Below are positions 36,835-48,974 of a DNA stretch of 64,000 bases, one piece after another (the first letter of the stretch is position 1; each line of letters starts with the position of its first letter). A program made the translations under genes and the position numbers. The stretch comes from Macrostomum hystrix (taxonomy: Eukaryota; Platyhelminthes; Macrostomidae). The stretch covers positions 3,191,501 to 3,255,500 of the forward strand of contig CATNEN010000037.1 of assembly GCA_950097015.1 (NCBI GenBank), in the 5' to 3' direction. Below the pieces are notes generated by a model that did not search any database, was not told the DNA's origin, and worked only from the letters and a program-made list of their open reading frames with translations.

Positions 36835-37104
36835 ATGCGAGATAAAAAATTACTGTTCATCGAGTTATTTTTAATCATCTTTCTTATCTTTGTTTTCAGT
36901 ATGCTTCATACTGCTTCGTGCATGCAAATACATTGTAATCAAAGTTTTAGAGGAGAATGCAAAAGAACCTTTAAAAGAGCATGGTATCGTTGGAAAGCGA
37001 CTCGCATAAATTACACATACAGCAATTGCGATGTAAGAAATGAAAGTTATCAATCCGCGGGTAAATCCAAAAGCAACTGCAATTATTGTTGCGCGAAAAA
37101 GTAA
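36835..37104 (+). CDS. Possible small secreted Cys-rich protein (89 aa)
   Basis: A single-exon ATG frame. Residues 1-4 are charged (MRDK), followed by a strongly hydrophobic run of about 20 residues and an HTASC stretch, a classic signal-peptide layout. The predicted mature part of about 60 residues is basic, holds six or seven Cys (including a terminal CC), and has NxS/T sites. No family is recognised. Codon content is AT-rich like the surrounding sequence, and a minus-strand ORF overlaps, so chance cannot be excluded. Confidence 0.35.
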   Translation: MRDKKLLFIELFLIIFLIFVFSMLHTASCMQIHCNQSFRGECKRTFKRAWYRWKATRINYTYSNCDVRNESYQSAGKSKSNCNYCCAKK

Positions 37105-39116
37105 TTGCTTCTGTGTAATTCAAAGCGTACCAATCAATAGTTCTTCTATCGGGTGCATCGTTTTTTGGTACGATAAGCACATTAATTCCAAACTTTTTTT
37201 GATTTTCTCCAATTTTAATTTTAATTTCCGGAATGAACATTATGGCGCGTAATTGGCGGATATTATTTTTGATTATCGGAATTTCCATGAATGAACTTTA
37301 GCAATTGTATTGTATCAAGTCAATTCAATCATATTAATCCTACATCGATAAGACAGCTCATCGTATCAAAGGAATGGAGCTGAACAGCGTAACCTATTTA
37401 CATGTAAAGTGTAAGAACCTAAAATTGTATTTTTCCTAGCGTCTTCCCAAGAATCATGCATGCATGGTTGGCATGTGTTTTAATTGACAAGACTGCAATG
37501 TGTCGAAAGTTATTAGACGTTCAATTTGCAGCTGTTAATTATTATTATGCACCATTGCAAAGTCATCTTCTGAAATTACATCTTCATATTTTTTGCTGCC
37601 TCAGATGGTTTAAAAGGTTTATGTAGGCCTATACAATAATAGAGTATACATATACTGTGGGTTATCAATGCATTATGTGTAGGTTTAATTGAAAGTATAG
37701 TTTTGAAAACAACTGCTAGTTTACAAACTGAATAGAGCAACTGATATAGGGAAAGGCATCGTCTAAACAATTTGAGCTGGAGTCTGTCAGTAAATTAAGC
37801 TGTGGAACTATAATATAAGATAATATAGTAGTTTGACAAGCAAAGTAACATTTTTATTACTAATTAAGTTTCAATTCAGCAAGTACAACATTTTTCTATA
37901 ATATGAACTGATGTAGGACTTTAATGATGAGATTAAACTTGAAAAACATAGATAAGCATATGCAACATGGCATAAGTATATGACAGTATGAAGAATTTTA
38001 AACTGCATAGAAACAGTGTCATCCAAAACAATTGTATATTGAAATGGAAGAAAGAATGTAAGCATTTTGTTATGCAATTTGATGGGCACATACAACAAAA
38101 GTACACAGTAATTGAAAAAGTGCAACTCTGCATATATAGTGTTTGGCAGAGAAATATATACTGAGTAGGACATATTCATGGATCCCGAAAGATATGAATA
38201 AAACATGAGGAGAAAAATAGTTAAACCAATACTCAATGAATCATCAGTGTCAATTTATAGCACTCTCAAGTACACTGTAATTTTTTGTTTTTCTTTCTTG
38301 TTCCTTCAATCTAATGGCCCCAGATGGTACCAGAGAGAATGTAAATTCTGATTGTAGTCTGGTCAAAATCTGTGCTGCTGTAAAAGCCATTCTTTGCAGT
38401 ACAATGCAATTTGAAGAAACTGGTATGGCTGCTGCACTGTTCAACCAACTGGACCATACAGAACATTCGAGTCTCGCCTCAGCCATGAAAATCCCACTCA
38501 AGGACACAACATTTTTATTGCTTTCAACCACAATCCCTATAATCCTCAAAAACAATAGCACACTGAAAGTCATGCAGTGAAGCTGATAGACATTGAAGTT
38601 GAATTTCCTTCCTGGTGAAGACTTGGACATACCATTTTGTAAAAATTGGACGATTATTTAAAGTTTACTCTTCCCTGTAGTCAGAGCTACTGTGCGGCCC
38701 AGGAATTGATGCATCAATGCCTGAATCATCAGCACAACGCGTTGATGTGCCGTGAGATCTTCCAATGTACAGCAACTTGCCTGGTCGGGTGGAATAAACA
38801 GCTGACTTCTCTGCCGATACTGATGTTATGATGGTGAAGCCACGTGCTGTGCTAGCAGGTGTTGTTGATGCATCTCGATGCATCTAATTTATACTTGTCA
38901 TTCTCATTGTCTATGTCACTATCAGTCAGTGTCGTTTGGGGACATTTTATTTGCAACCCTGCAAGCTAACAAATGTGTATATAAACGAGGTTGATATGTC
39001 GACATAATCGTCTTTAACCATTGTCATGAATAGGTTGGCGCGATTCGACTTGCAATATACTGTTATTTATTACAACGCGATATAAACTAAGAATGTAAAA
39101 TAGTGTTAGTTCATAC
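37105..39116. other. AT-rich interval with ambiguous ORFs
   Basis: The stretch 38250-38630 is open on both strands (126 codons minus, 88 codons plus) and 38665-38883 is open on the minus strand. These could be downstream exons of the minus-strand exon at 39117-39505, but codon phases at the candidate splice sites did not match when checked. No gene is called. Confidence 0.35.
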
Positions 39117-39505
39117 CTGTCTTGTAAGTCTCTTCTCAAAACGAAACACCTTCCTGCGGAGCATGTCCCTCTCCTTGAGAAGTTTCTGAAGATTCATCTG
39201 ACGCTTCTTCCTCTCTCGGTGACGAGCTGCTTCAGAACGATTGTGAGATTCCACCCTGGCTGTTGGTGCATTGTTCACTGCAGCATTTGCGTACTTTAAT
39301 CTATCGCGGCATGCCCTAACACGATCACGGGTGTTGTTGCGACTGACGATCAGCTTACATTGACTCCTTGTCTGACACTGCTTAATATATGCTTTTCTGG
39401 CAGATTCCTGTCTCGCAGCCCTGTAGCCATCTGGATCAGTTGATAACTTCCTTTCGCAGTACCGACGGTCGCACAGTTTCTTCTTTTGAATGTCAACTGG
39501 CATTC
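39117..39505 (-). CDS. Basic, probably transposon-associated exon (129 aa, partial)
   Basis: On the minus strand an acceptor (CCCTTTCAG) at 39506 is followed 2 nt later by an ATG at 39503, and the frame runs to a good donor ACAG|GTATGA at 39116. The product is Lys/Arg-rich with CERKLSTDPDGYRAARQ near the start, resembling the 'xREKLxxDPExY' motif of basic N-terminal modules common in uncharacterised transposon-linked animal proteins, and ends in a coiled-coil-like segment (LQKLLKERDMLRRKVFRFEK). Later exons were not found, so it may be a decayed remnant. Confidence 0.4.
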
Positions 39506-42500
39506 CTGAAAGGGTATACAGAGTGGAAGCAGTGCTGACGCAGGTATGCATAAAAGCCACATTGTCTCACTCTATGCAACCAATAGCATAGAGTATATAT
39601 ATTGTAAAATTTACAAATTAAGTAGTGTAAAATACTTAAATGGTAACATTAATCTGCTGGACATGATAGAATGAAAAATATATAAATCGTCTCTCCCTAG
39701 TCCTCAAATTTGTGCCTCATAATCCCTTTTAATGGAAGTATGCTTATGGGTAGGGCCTATATTTTTACAGTCAATATACATAAACTTTCAATAATTTTAA
39801 CTAAAATATTTTCAGTTTAGCTGCAATACACTTCTGAGTTATATTTTTATGATTTGAATCTGCAAAATAATTTTGTTGTACTTCATGCACATGCAACTAC
39901 AACATGTCACGTTTATATGCAATGATCATGCATATTGTAAGCATTTAAGCTTATTCAATTCATTTATTGCAGGCATGATACATTATATATATAGTGTATG
40001 CACATTATGGTACACAAAATACTTTTTTGGATACTATGTGTCCATAGTAGTATTCCAATGGCATACTATACTACCCCACGTAGTATCCCAATGCTTCATT
40101 CTATGCCATATGTTGCATATGCCATTTTATGTCTATAACAGATACTATTAAACAATAGAGTATATCATAATGTAAAGAATTACAAAATAGGCACTTTCTG
40201 TCAAAACAAGATTTTTTGAAAACAGGAGCAGGAGGAACAGTTTTCTTGCACTGGTATGCAACTTGACAAACATCACAAAGTCATTTGAAGGCTGCAAATT
40301 ATTAACCAATAAATTATAATATGTATTCTATGAAAGGATGTAATTGGGTCCTCCAATAGAAATAAAACATTATAAATCTAATGCTTGATTGGTATGTTCA
40401 GAAAAAAGTACAATACATATGCATCTAGGGAGAATAAATAAAAGAAGAGTCTGACATTCTCACAACAGACACAAGAAATTGTATGGTAAAAAAAGTCCAG
40501 CAAAATTGGGATGCCCCATTTTTACTCAGTGAAGCTAAAAATATAGTTCTCAGTAGTGGCTTCCACAATGAGAACTTTGACTTTCTAAAGCAAATCTCTA
40601 AAGCAAATCAGGCTATAAAATGTATGTTTCATTTACCATCATAATCAATAGCGACATTTCAAAGTACGTGGAATTACAAACGCACTTAATTTCCAGGCAT
40701 TTTTATTTCCATACGCTATTATCTTATGCTTAAAATTCTGATAACTAACTGTGTATAACATAATTTTTTCAGTGAGGTCCAGCAAAGTGCTGTTCAAGAA
40801 CATTACCATAGCTTTGTTTTAATACAGTTACAATAATGCTACCCCAAGCGTCGGTTATGTTACATTTGTGGTGTTTTCATGCTTTCTAAAGTGAAGGCAA
40901 AGCACATAATTAATATCTAATACTTTGTTCAATACGTGTTGTAGAGTTATATTCATTTTTTATGTCGAAATCTATGCCTTTAAAATGCTTTCCTTTTTAG
41001 CGACAAAATTTCGGCGTCGGTTATGTTACATGCGGTGCTCACCAAAAAGTTTATGACTTGAAAAAATATCAAACCTCGAAAAAATCTCGACGAGATGCGT
41101 CAAGATTAGCGCATTGAATTTATGAGAAACATTTACACATTTTAGTAAAGTTCTATTCCAAGATATTCATAAGGAGCGAAGAAACGGCGTCGGTTAGGTT
41201 ACAAAAAATGGCGTCGGTTAGGTTACACGCCGATTTACGGACATCGATTTATCGCTCAGAGAATTTTCATTTTCTGCAAAAATTCGAAAACAACACATAA
41301 AGCTCCATCTTTGGAATGCCGTCTTTGTATATTTCATTTGCCCAACAGCCGATTCTAGACTTTTAGTGGAATAAAATAGGATATTAAAAAACAGCTCTTA
41401 CTACGGACATCATAGTTGCACGCGTTTCGAGAAATAAATTGTCTGCTAATACTAAAACAAATCGGCCTTCAGCTGTTCTTTCTGCTACAAAGCTTTGGGT
41501 GACCATACGGTTGGTTTGTATATAAATTTGCCCAATTATATTATTGAGTTAAGAGAATATTTGCACCGGACACATTTCTACAGATTTCAGCAGAGTATCG
41601 TTTCGGATTTACCCCCGCAAACATAACGTTTGTGTTTAAACAAAATGTTATAAATAAACAGGTGCATAATACGTAAATTTTTTGTAACTCTGCAAACGCA
41701 ATTACATATTATTTTTTCAATAGAAAAAAGTTATAAGTTAGGATGTAAAAAGTTATAATTTGGCTTCACTACAATCAGATATGTTTTTTAACATTCCTCA
41801 ATTTTTCACTTTTCCTGTTGCATCATATTAAGTCTCAATAGTTACCTGTGCAAGCCATGCTACCGACGCGGTAACTTTTTTTTGAAAAAAAAATATAATT
41901 ATTGGCCTTTCTTTTTCAAACTAATCAAATTGCTTTTTCTATCTCAGCAGCGTATATAAAGGACCTTTGTAACATATTATACATGTACATTTTCCCTTAC
42001 TTGTATACATACTTACATTGTATGTATACTAGGCATTGTTCATTGAATACATTTAAAGGACCATAGAAAAAAATAAAACATCGATCGTATATAAAAAGTT
42101 TACTATTTTTTGTTTTTTTCTGACACAAATTTTCAGCTAGGAGCTTTTAAAAATTGTGGAACGCATTATTTGTTAAAAGATCGAAATATCTATTGTAGAC
42201 ACAATGGTAGACAATAATTAATAGACCATAATAATATTAATAGACCACCAAAATCAAAATATATCTTTCAGATTTTTTGTTTTACTTTCTTCTTTGAAAC
42301 AGTTCTCTTCTCAACTATTTATTACAACAACAAATAAATAAACTTAATAATCTAATGTGGATTTCTGTTATACAATTATTAAATTTTACTAGAAAGTGAA
42401 TACAAAATGTAATTAATGCAAAATGTTAATTTTTGAATGTTGTTAAAAGAATCTTTTTCTGCATAAATCAAGTTAAATTTTGCTTTCTAATTAAAACCAA

Positions 42501-42659
42501 CATGCTTGATTTTTGTGTTTTTATTCTATGTTTTTGTGCCCTCAAATTTTAGAGACTTGTAAGCCATTATCCAGGGCATGAACTCTGTTATCTTCATTAA
42601 AATCGAATTTTGTGTAAAAAAATCTATCTTCTAAATTGTGTAATTCATCTTTATTTCAG
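39506..42659. other. AT-rich interval; cluster of a recurrent 17-bp word
   Basis: No gene found. Four copies of GCGTCGGTTATGTTACA or its GTTAGGTTACA variant occur at 40848, 41015, 41188 and 41211. Confidence 0.45.
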
Positions 42660-42673
42660 ACTGTGAAGCAATT

Positions 42674-43772
42674 ATGCTAGCCAGATATCAATTCACATTT
42701 CTACTATTGGCGCTGTTGCTGTTGTTTGACATGTTCGTTAACTCAGCAGTTGATTATGTGGCCACGTCAAGTGTCAACCTGCTTGTTCTCTACATGTAAG
42801 CTAACTGGTCTGCGATTGTTCAATAATTGTCAAGATATGACAAACAATTTAACAGAGTAAATTTTTTGTTAAAATTTTATTTCAGCCTCCAGGATCTCTT
42901 CATCCTGTTTGCATTCATCCTGATCTTTCTGCAGTTCTTTAGCACATACTTTTTCAAGGCCGGCCTAGCCAGGGTTCTCATTGATAGGTTTAAGCTGACC
43001 ATCATCTTCACAGTCATGTATTTCGGCCTGACCATCGGACTGCACATCTGGAATTTGGTGCGTCAATATATATTTTTTTCTCACTAAAATTTTCGTTTCA
43101 ATGTCGAATGTAACGAGGATTTGTAACGAATTGAGTTTGAATTTAATTGATTTTCAGACTCTGCGCTGGGAAACTATAACCAATATACCGACATCGGCTG
43201 GCTATGCCGCGCTGTTCGCCATCCAAAGAGGATGTGAGCTCAATGATTGGGTTCTGGGAATCAACTAGATCTGATGAACCCATTTCTGTCAGTAGCAGAA
43301 AATAGCAGTTCAGTCCATGGACTGGGGGAACGCCACACCCACCCTCAATTACCCCAGCTTATGCTGGTACCCATTTAGCAGCTGGTTGAACTGAAGCAAT
43401 CCAGAGTTATGTGTCTTGCTAAATGGACACAAATTGTTTCAGTGGAGTCGGGAATCGAACCTCCGACGTTCAGTTAGTGAATCGGATGCTCTTTCACAAG
43501 ACTAAAACCTAGTGAAACATGAAATTTCAGTGAATATAGATTTTAGCTTGTCTAGACATCCTTCATTATTCTTTAGCAGAGTTTGTGGGCCGTCTCTCCT
43601 GACGCAGATATTTAATCCGATGAAGATTTGTTCCTAATTAAAATCATTGCTTGTAGTTTCCGTGTTCTACTACTATATCTACAAGCGGTCTTTGTTGCGC
43701 CTCGGGGACGAGAGATTCTACAAAGACTCGGCCTTTTTCAGACGAGAATTCGAGAGACGCAGAAACGACTGA
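42674..43772 (+). CDS. TMEM138: TMEM138, ciliary four-transmembrane protein (161 aa)
   Basis: Exons 42674-42795, 42886-43057, 43158-43233 and 43657-43772, with GT..AG borders and consistent phases. The length (161 aa) matches vertebrate TMEM138 (162 aa). Hallmarks include LFDMFVNS after the first helix, LQDLFIL, FQAGL-like FFKAGLARVL, the FKLTIIFTVMYFGLTIGLHIW segment conserved in two blocks, an LRW motif, and the C-terminal YKRSLLRLGDERFY segment. TMEM138 acts at the ciliary base/transition zone and, with neighbouring TMEM216 in vertebrates, is linked to Joubert syndrome; no TMEM216 is seen nearby here. Exon 1 begins at a splice acceptor only 14 nt before the ATG. Intron 3 contains a reverse SINE-1. 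Confidence 0.94.
43307..43512 (-). mobile_element. SINE family 1, reverse, in TMEM138 intron 3
   Basis: Read on the minus strand: degenerate tRNA-like head with GGTTCGATTCCCGACTCC, then CAGCTGCTAAATGGGTACC and GTCCATGGACTGAA in SINE-1 order. The extreme 3' part is missing. Confidence 0.8.
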
Positions 43773-44759
43773 AAAACTGGAAAAAAGTATTTAGCTGCGA
43801 AAGAGAAAAAATTATTACAGAATTCGAGGCTGTTTTGCCTGCATTTAAAGAAATGAAACTGAAATATTATATAATTAAACGGATCGGATTACTTACTTAC
43901 AAGCTACTGGAAGTAGTGTTGATCGCTACTCATCGAAGTTGTCTGCGTTGTGGTAGTATTTTTTATTATGCATTGCTTTTTAAGTTCCGTCCGACATGCT
44001 AAATATGCATATAATCCAGGTCCATTCATATATTTTGCGCGCTGTAACTTTTAATTCCATAGCTTCAAAACTATAACCACTGCTACGGAAGCATGTTATT
44101 TTGCATTGACGATTTACGATCATTAGACTAAAAGCTAGAATAAATATTTTTAATTAGCTAGTACTCGTATTGTAGTAGAGACGAGAACTTACGATCGTAT
44201 ATCACCCAAAGACTGATTTATCTTGTATATACAGTATTGTAGTACAGGCAACATCTCAAACTCTGATTGGTCACGGAGTGTTTGACTCGATGCTATTTTT
44301 AGAAACGCCTCTATCCCATCCAGCTCAGGCACGTGACTGCAACATCAGCCAATCATAGTTTGCCTAATCTTCTTATTTTAGTAGTTCTTAATGTTACCCA
44401 AAACTAATTCTATCAGTATTCGCACGGCAAGTAAAAAATATATGATAATGTGCTGACTACGAGAGTTTTCGCAAATTAGCATGAATATAAAGTACAATGT
44501 CCATGGAAATATTTCCATGGCTACGCTCGTATGATCTTCAGTAAAATCGACATGGCGTCTTTAGTATTAGCTATAAGACAGACCGGCGTAATGTCCGTAA
44601 GTAAAAAAATATGTCAAAGTTGACTTTGAGCCAGACAAGTTTAAATATGAAATTGTTTAAAAAGTCTAACACTTGAGTATCAAGAACTTTTAGCCTACTA
44701 TTGTTAGATTAACGTCAGACAAATGTAAGGGATTGTGTCACAGAACTTTGTCCGACTAG

Positions 44760-47700
44760 TGTCAGACTCATTGCAGTAGAATAGTGTCAGACTCATTGCA
44801 GTAGAATAGTGTCAAACTCATTGCAGTAGAATAGTGTCAAACTCATTGCAGTAGAATAGTGTCAGACTCGTTGCAGTAGAATAGTGTCAGATTCATTGCA
44901 GTAGAATAGTGTCAGACTCATTGCAGTAGAATAGTGTCAGACTCGTTGCAGTAGAATAGTGTCAGACTCATTGCAGTAGAATAGTGTCAGACTCATTGCA
45001 GTAGAATAGTGTCAGACTCATTGCAGTAGAATAGTGTCAGACTCATTGCAGTAGAATAGTGTCAGACTCGTTGCAGTAGAACAGTAGAATAGTGTCAGAC
45101 TCATTGCAGTAGAATAGTGTCAGACTCATTGCAGTAGAATAGTGTCAGATTCATTGCAGTAGAATAGTGTCAGACTCATTGCAGTAGAATAGTGTCAGAC
45201 TCATTGCAGTAGAATAGTGTCAGATTCATTGCAGTAGAATAGTGTCAGATTCATTGCAGTAGAATAGTGTCAGACTCATTGCAGTAGAATAGTGTCAGAT
45301 TCATTGCAGTAGAATAGTGTCAGACGCATTGCAGTAGAATAGTGTCAGACTCATTGCAGTAGAATAGTGTCAAACTCATTGCAGTAGAATAGTGTCAGAC
45401 TCATTGCAGTAGAATAGTGTCAGACTCGTTGCAGTAGAACAGTAGAATAGTGTCAGACTCATTGCAGTAGAATAGTGTCAGATTCATTGCAGTAGAATAG
45501 TGTCAGATTCATTGCAGTAGAATAGTGTCAGACTCATTGCAGTAGAATAGTGTCGGATTCATTGCAGTAGAATAGTGTCAGATTCATTGCAGTAGAATAG
45601 TGTCAGATTCATTGCAGTAGAATAGTGTCAGATTCATTGCAGTAGAATAGTGTCAGACTCATTGCAGTAGAATAGTGTCAGATTCATTGCAGTAGAATAG
45701 TGTCAGACTCGTTGCAGTAGAACAGTAGAATAGTGTCAGACTCATTGCAGTAGAATAGTGTCAGATTCATTGCAGTAGAATAGTGTCAGACTCATTGCAG
45801 TAGAATAGTGTCAGACTCATTGCAGTAGAATAGTGTCAGACGCATTGCAGTAGAATAGTGTCAGACTCATTGCAGTAGAATAGTGTCAGACTCGTTGCAG
45901 TAGAACAGTAGAATAGTGTCAGACTCATTGCAGTAGAATAGTGTCAGATTCATTGCAGTAGAATAGTGTCAGACTCATTGCAGTAGAATAGTGTCAGATT
46001 CATTGCAGTAGAATAGTGTCAGATTCATTGCAGTAGAATAGTGTCTGACTCATTGCAGTAGAATAGTGTCAGACTCATTGCAGTAGAATAGTGTCAGATT
46101 CATTGCAGTAGAATAGTGTCAGATTCATTGCAGTAGAATAGTGTCAGACTCATTGCAGTAGAATAGTGTCAGATTCATTGCAGTAGAATAGTGTCAGACG
46201 CATTGCAGTAGAATAGTGTCAGACTCATTGCAGTAGAATAGTGTCAAACTCATTGCAGTAGAATAGTGTCAGACTCATTGCAGTAGAATAGTGTCAGACT
46301 CGTTGCAGTAGAACAGTAGAATAGTGTCAGACTCATTGCAGTAGAATAGTGTCAGATTCATTGCAGTAGAATAGTGTCAGATTCATTGCAGTAGAATAGT
46401 GTCAGACTCATTGCAGTAGAATAGTGTCGGATTCATTGCAGTAGAATAGTGTCAGATTCATTGCAGTAGAATAGTGTCAGATTCATTGCAGTAGAATAGT
46501 GTCAGATTCATTGCAGTAGAATAGTGTCAGACTCATTGCAGTAGAATAGTGTCAAACTCATTGCAGTAGAATAGTGTCAGACTCGTTGCAGTAGAACAGT
46601 AGAATTGTGTCAGACTCATTGCAGTAGAATAGTGTCAGATTCATTGCAGTAGAATAGTGTCAGATTCATTGCAGTAGAATAGTGTCAGACTCATTGCAGT
46701 AGAATAGTGTCGGATTCATTGCAGTAGAATAGTGTCAGATTCATTGCAGTAGAATAGTGTCAGATTCATTGCAGTAGAATAGTGTCAGATTCATTGCAGT
46801 AGAATAGTGTCAGACTCATTGCAGTAGAATAGTGTCAGACTCATTGCAGTAGAATAGTGTCAGACGCATTGCAGTAGAATAGTGTCAGACTCATTGCAGT
46901 AGAATAGTGTCAGATTCATTGCAGTAGAATAGTGTCAGACTCATTGCAGTAGAATAGTGTCAGATTCATTGCAGTAGAATAGTGTCAGATTCATTGCAGT
47001 AGAATAGTGTCAGATTCATTGCAGTAGAATAGTGTCAGACTCATTGCAGTAGAATAGTGTCAGATTCATTGCAGTAGAATAGTGTCAGATTCATTGCAGT
47101 AGAATAGTGTCAGACTCATTGCAGTAGAATAGTGTCAGATTCATTGCAGTAGAATAGTGTCAGACGCATTGCAGTAGAATAGTGTCAGACTCATTGCAGT
47201 AGAATAGTGTCAAACTCATTGCAGTAGAATAGTGTCAGACTCATTGCAGTAGAATAGTGTCAGACTCGTTGCAGTAGAACAGTAGAATAGTGTCAGACTC
47301 ATTGCAGTAGAATAGTGTCAGATTCATTGCAGTAGAATAGTGTCAGATTCATTGCAGTAGAATAGTGTCAGACTCATTGCAGTAGAATAGTGTCGGATTC
47401 ATTGCAGTAGAATAGTGTCAGATTCATTGCAGTAGAATAGTGTCAGATTCATTGCAGTAGAATAGTGTCAGACTCATTGCAGTAGAATAGTGTCAAACTC
47501 ATTGCAGTAGAATAGTGTCAGACTCGTTGCAGTAGAACAGTAGAATTGTGTCAGACTCATTGCAGTAGAATAGTGTCAGATTCATTGCAGTAGAATAGTG
47601 TCAGACTCATTGCAGTAGAATAGTGTCAGACGCATTGCAGTAGAATAGTGTCAGACTCATTGCAGTAGAATAGTGTCAGACTCGTTGCAGTAGAACAGTA

Positions 47701-48218
47701 GAATAGTGTCAGACTCATTGCAGTAGAATAGTGTCAGACTCATTGCAGTAGAATAGTGTCAGACTCGTTGCAGTAGAACAGTAGAATAGTGTCAGACTCG
47801 TTGCAGTAGAACAGTAGAATAGTGTCAGACTCATTGCAGTAGAATAGTGTCAGATTCATTGCAGTAGAATAGTGTCAGACTCATTGCAGTAGAATAGTGT
47901 CAAACTCATTGCAGTAGAATAGTGTCGGATTCATTGCAGTAGAATAGTGTCAGATTCATTGCAGTAGACTAGTGTCAGATTCATTGCAGTAGAATAGTGT
48001 CGGATTCATTGCAGTAGAATAGTGTCAGATTCATTGCAGTAGAATAGTGTCAGATTCATTGCAGTCGAATAGTGTCAGACTCATTGCAGTAGAATAGTGT
48101 CAGACTCATTGCAGTAGAATAGTGTCAGACTCATTGCAGTAGAATAGTGTCAGACTCATTGCAGTAGAAAAGTAGAATAGTGTCAGACTCATTGCAGTAG
48201 AAAAGTAGAATAGTGTCA
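44760..48218. repeat. Satellite-like array, 25-bp unit, 3.46 kb, with higher-order structure
   Basis: About 135 units with core GTGTCAGACTCATTGCAG plus TAGAATA. Variant units (GATTC, GACGC, AAACTC, CGGATTC, and a CGTTG unit with an extra ACAGTAGAAT decamer) recur in the same order: the rare GACGC variant reappears at about 45321, 46195 and 47161, each followed by similar successions. The array therefore also expanded in blocks of roughly 0.9 kb. No interspersed unique spacers, so not a CRISPR-like array. Confidence 0.93.
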
Positions 48219-48970
48219 GAAAAGTATAATGGACCCTGACTTTAACTATGGAATATAACTTTTTCAGTCCCAATCTGGATAAAAATTATTTTTGAGTATT
48301 ATTTTAATCGGACTGTGTGACATCAGAGCTTAAATGGTTGAGAATTTCTGACACGTTAATTAGTCTGTCAAACGGAATACAATAAACTAGATAATTTATC
48401 GTCTGTCGTCACAGATTATCATTACAATTTCAGTCTACGTTTAAATAAGACAGCTTTCTGTGCTACAGAAATAGAAAAGAAAGAATGTTAGTAAATATTG
48501 TAGAAGCTAATTTAGAATGAAAGCACACTAGGACCACCTTGTTAGCTCATGAGATCGAAGGTGGGGGTTGCTGCAACACAGCGAGGCGTCAAGCGGTTGG
48601 TGTTGAGTGACAGGGGCTCAGGTTCTGAAAATGTTGCTCACCAACCTCTGGCTTACAATGAGAATGCCGGGAGCGAATTAATGTCAATCAAATCAATGAT
48701 GACGATTTCTCTAAGATTGATGGCTCAAACATTCAATATCATTTTTGTTTTGTCCCTTGAACTCTATAAAAGTGACCAGAATTCCAAAACGAATACAATA
48801 TCTGGTTGTCACATTTGGATACGATTCACATTTTCTGTCGTCTTTTCTCGAAGGTAAGTTAACTTCTCACAGCATTACATGATTTATTTGAACCCAGCTA
48901 TTTGTATGTCTCAGGCATTCAATGCTCGATGATATATTTTTTTTATGTAAAGCCAAACTTTTTTTTCGAT
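48219..48970. other. Interval without recognised gene
   Basis: One 102-codon plus-strand ORF (48549-48857) lacks any recognisable feature and is not called. Confidence 0.4.
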
Positions 48971-48974
48971 GCTA

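Noticed and set aside
38250-38883. Opposing ORFs of 60-126 codons on both strands
   Set aside because: No recognisable domain; candidate splice sites linking them to the 39117-39505 exon are out of phase. Left uncalled.
43234-43268. Read-through end of TMEM138 exon 3 to the TAG at 43266-43268
   Set aside because: The donor GAT|GTGAGC and the exon at 43657 restore the conserved C-terminal YKRxxxRLGDxxFY segment and normal protein length.
44760-48218. Possible CRISPR-like array (regular short repeats over 3.4 kb)
   Set aside because: Units are contiguous with no unique spacers, the setting is a eukaryotic genome and no cas-like gene is present.
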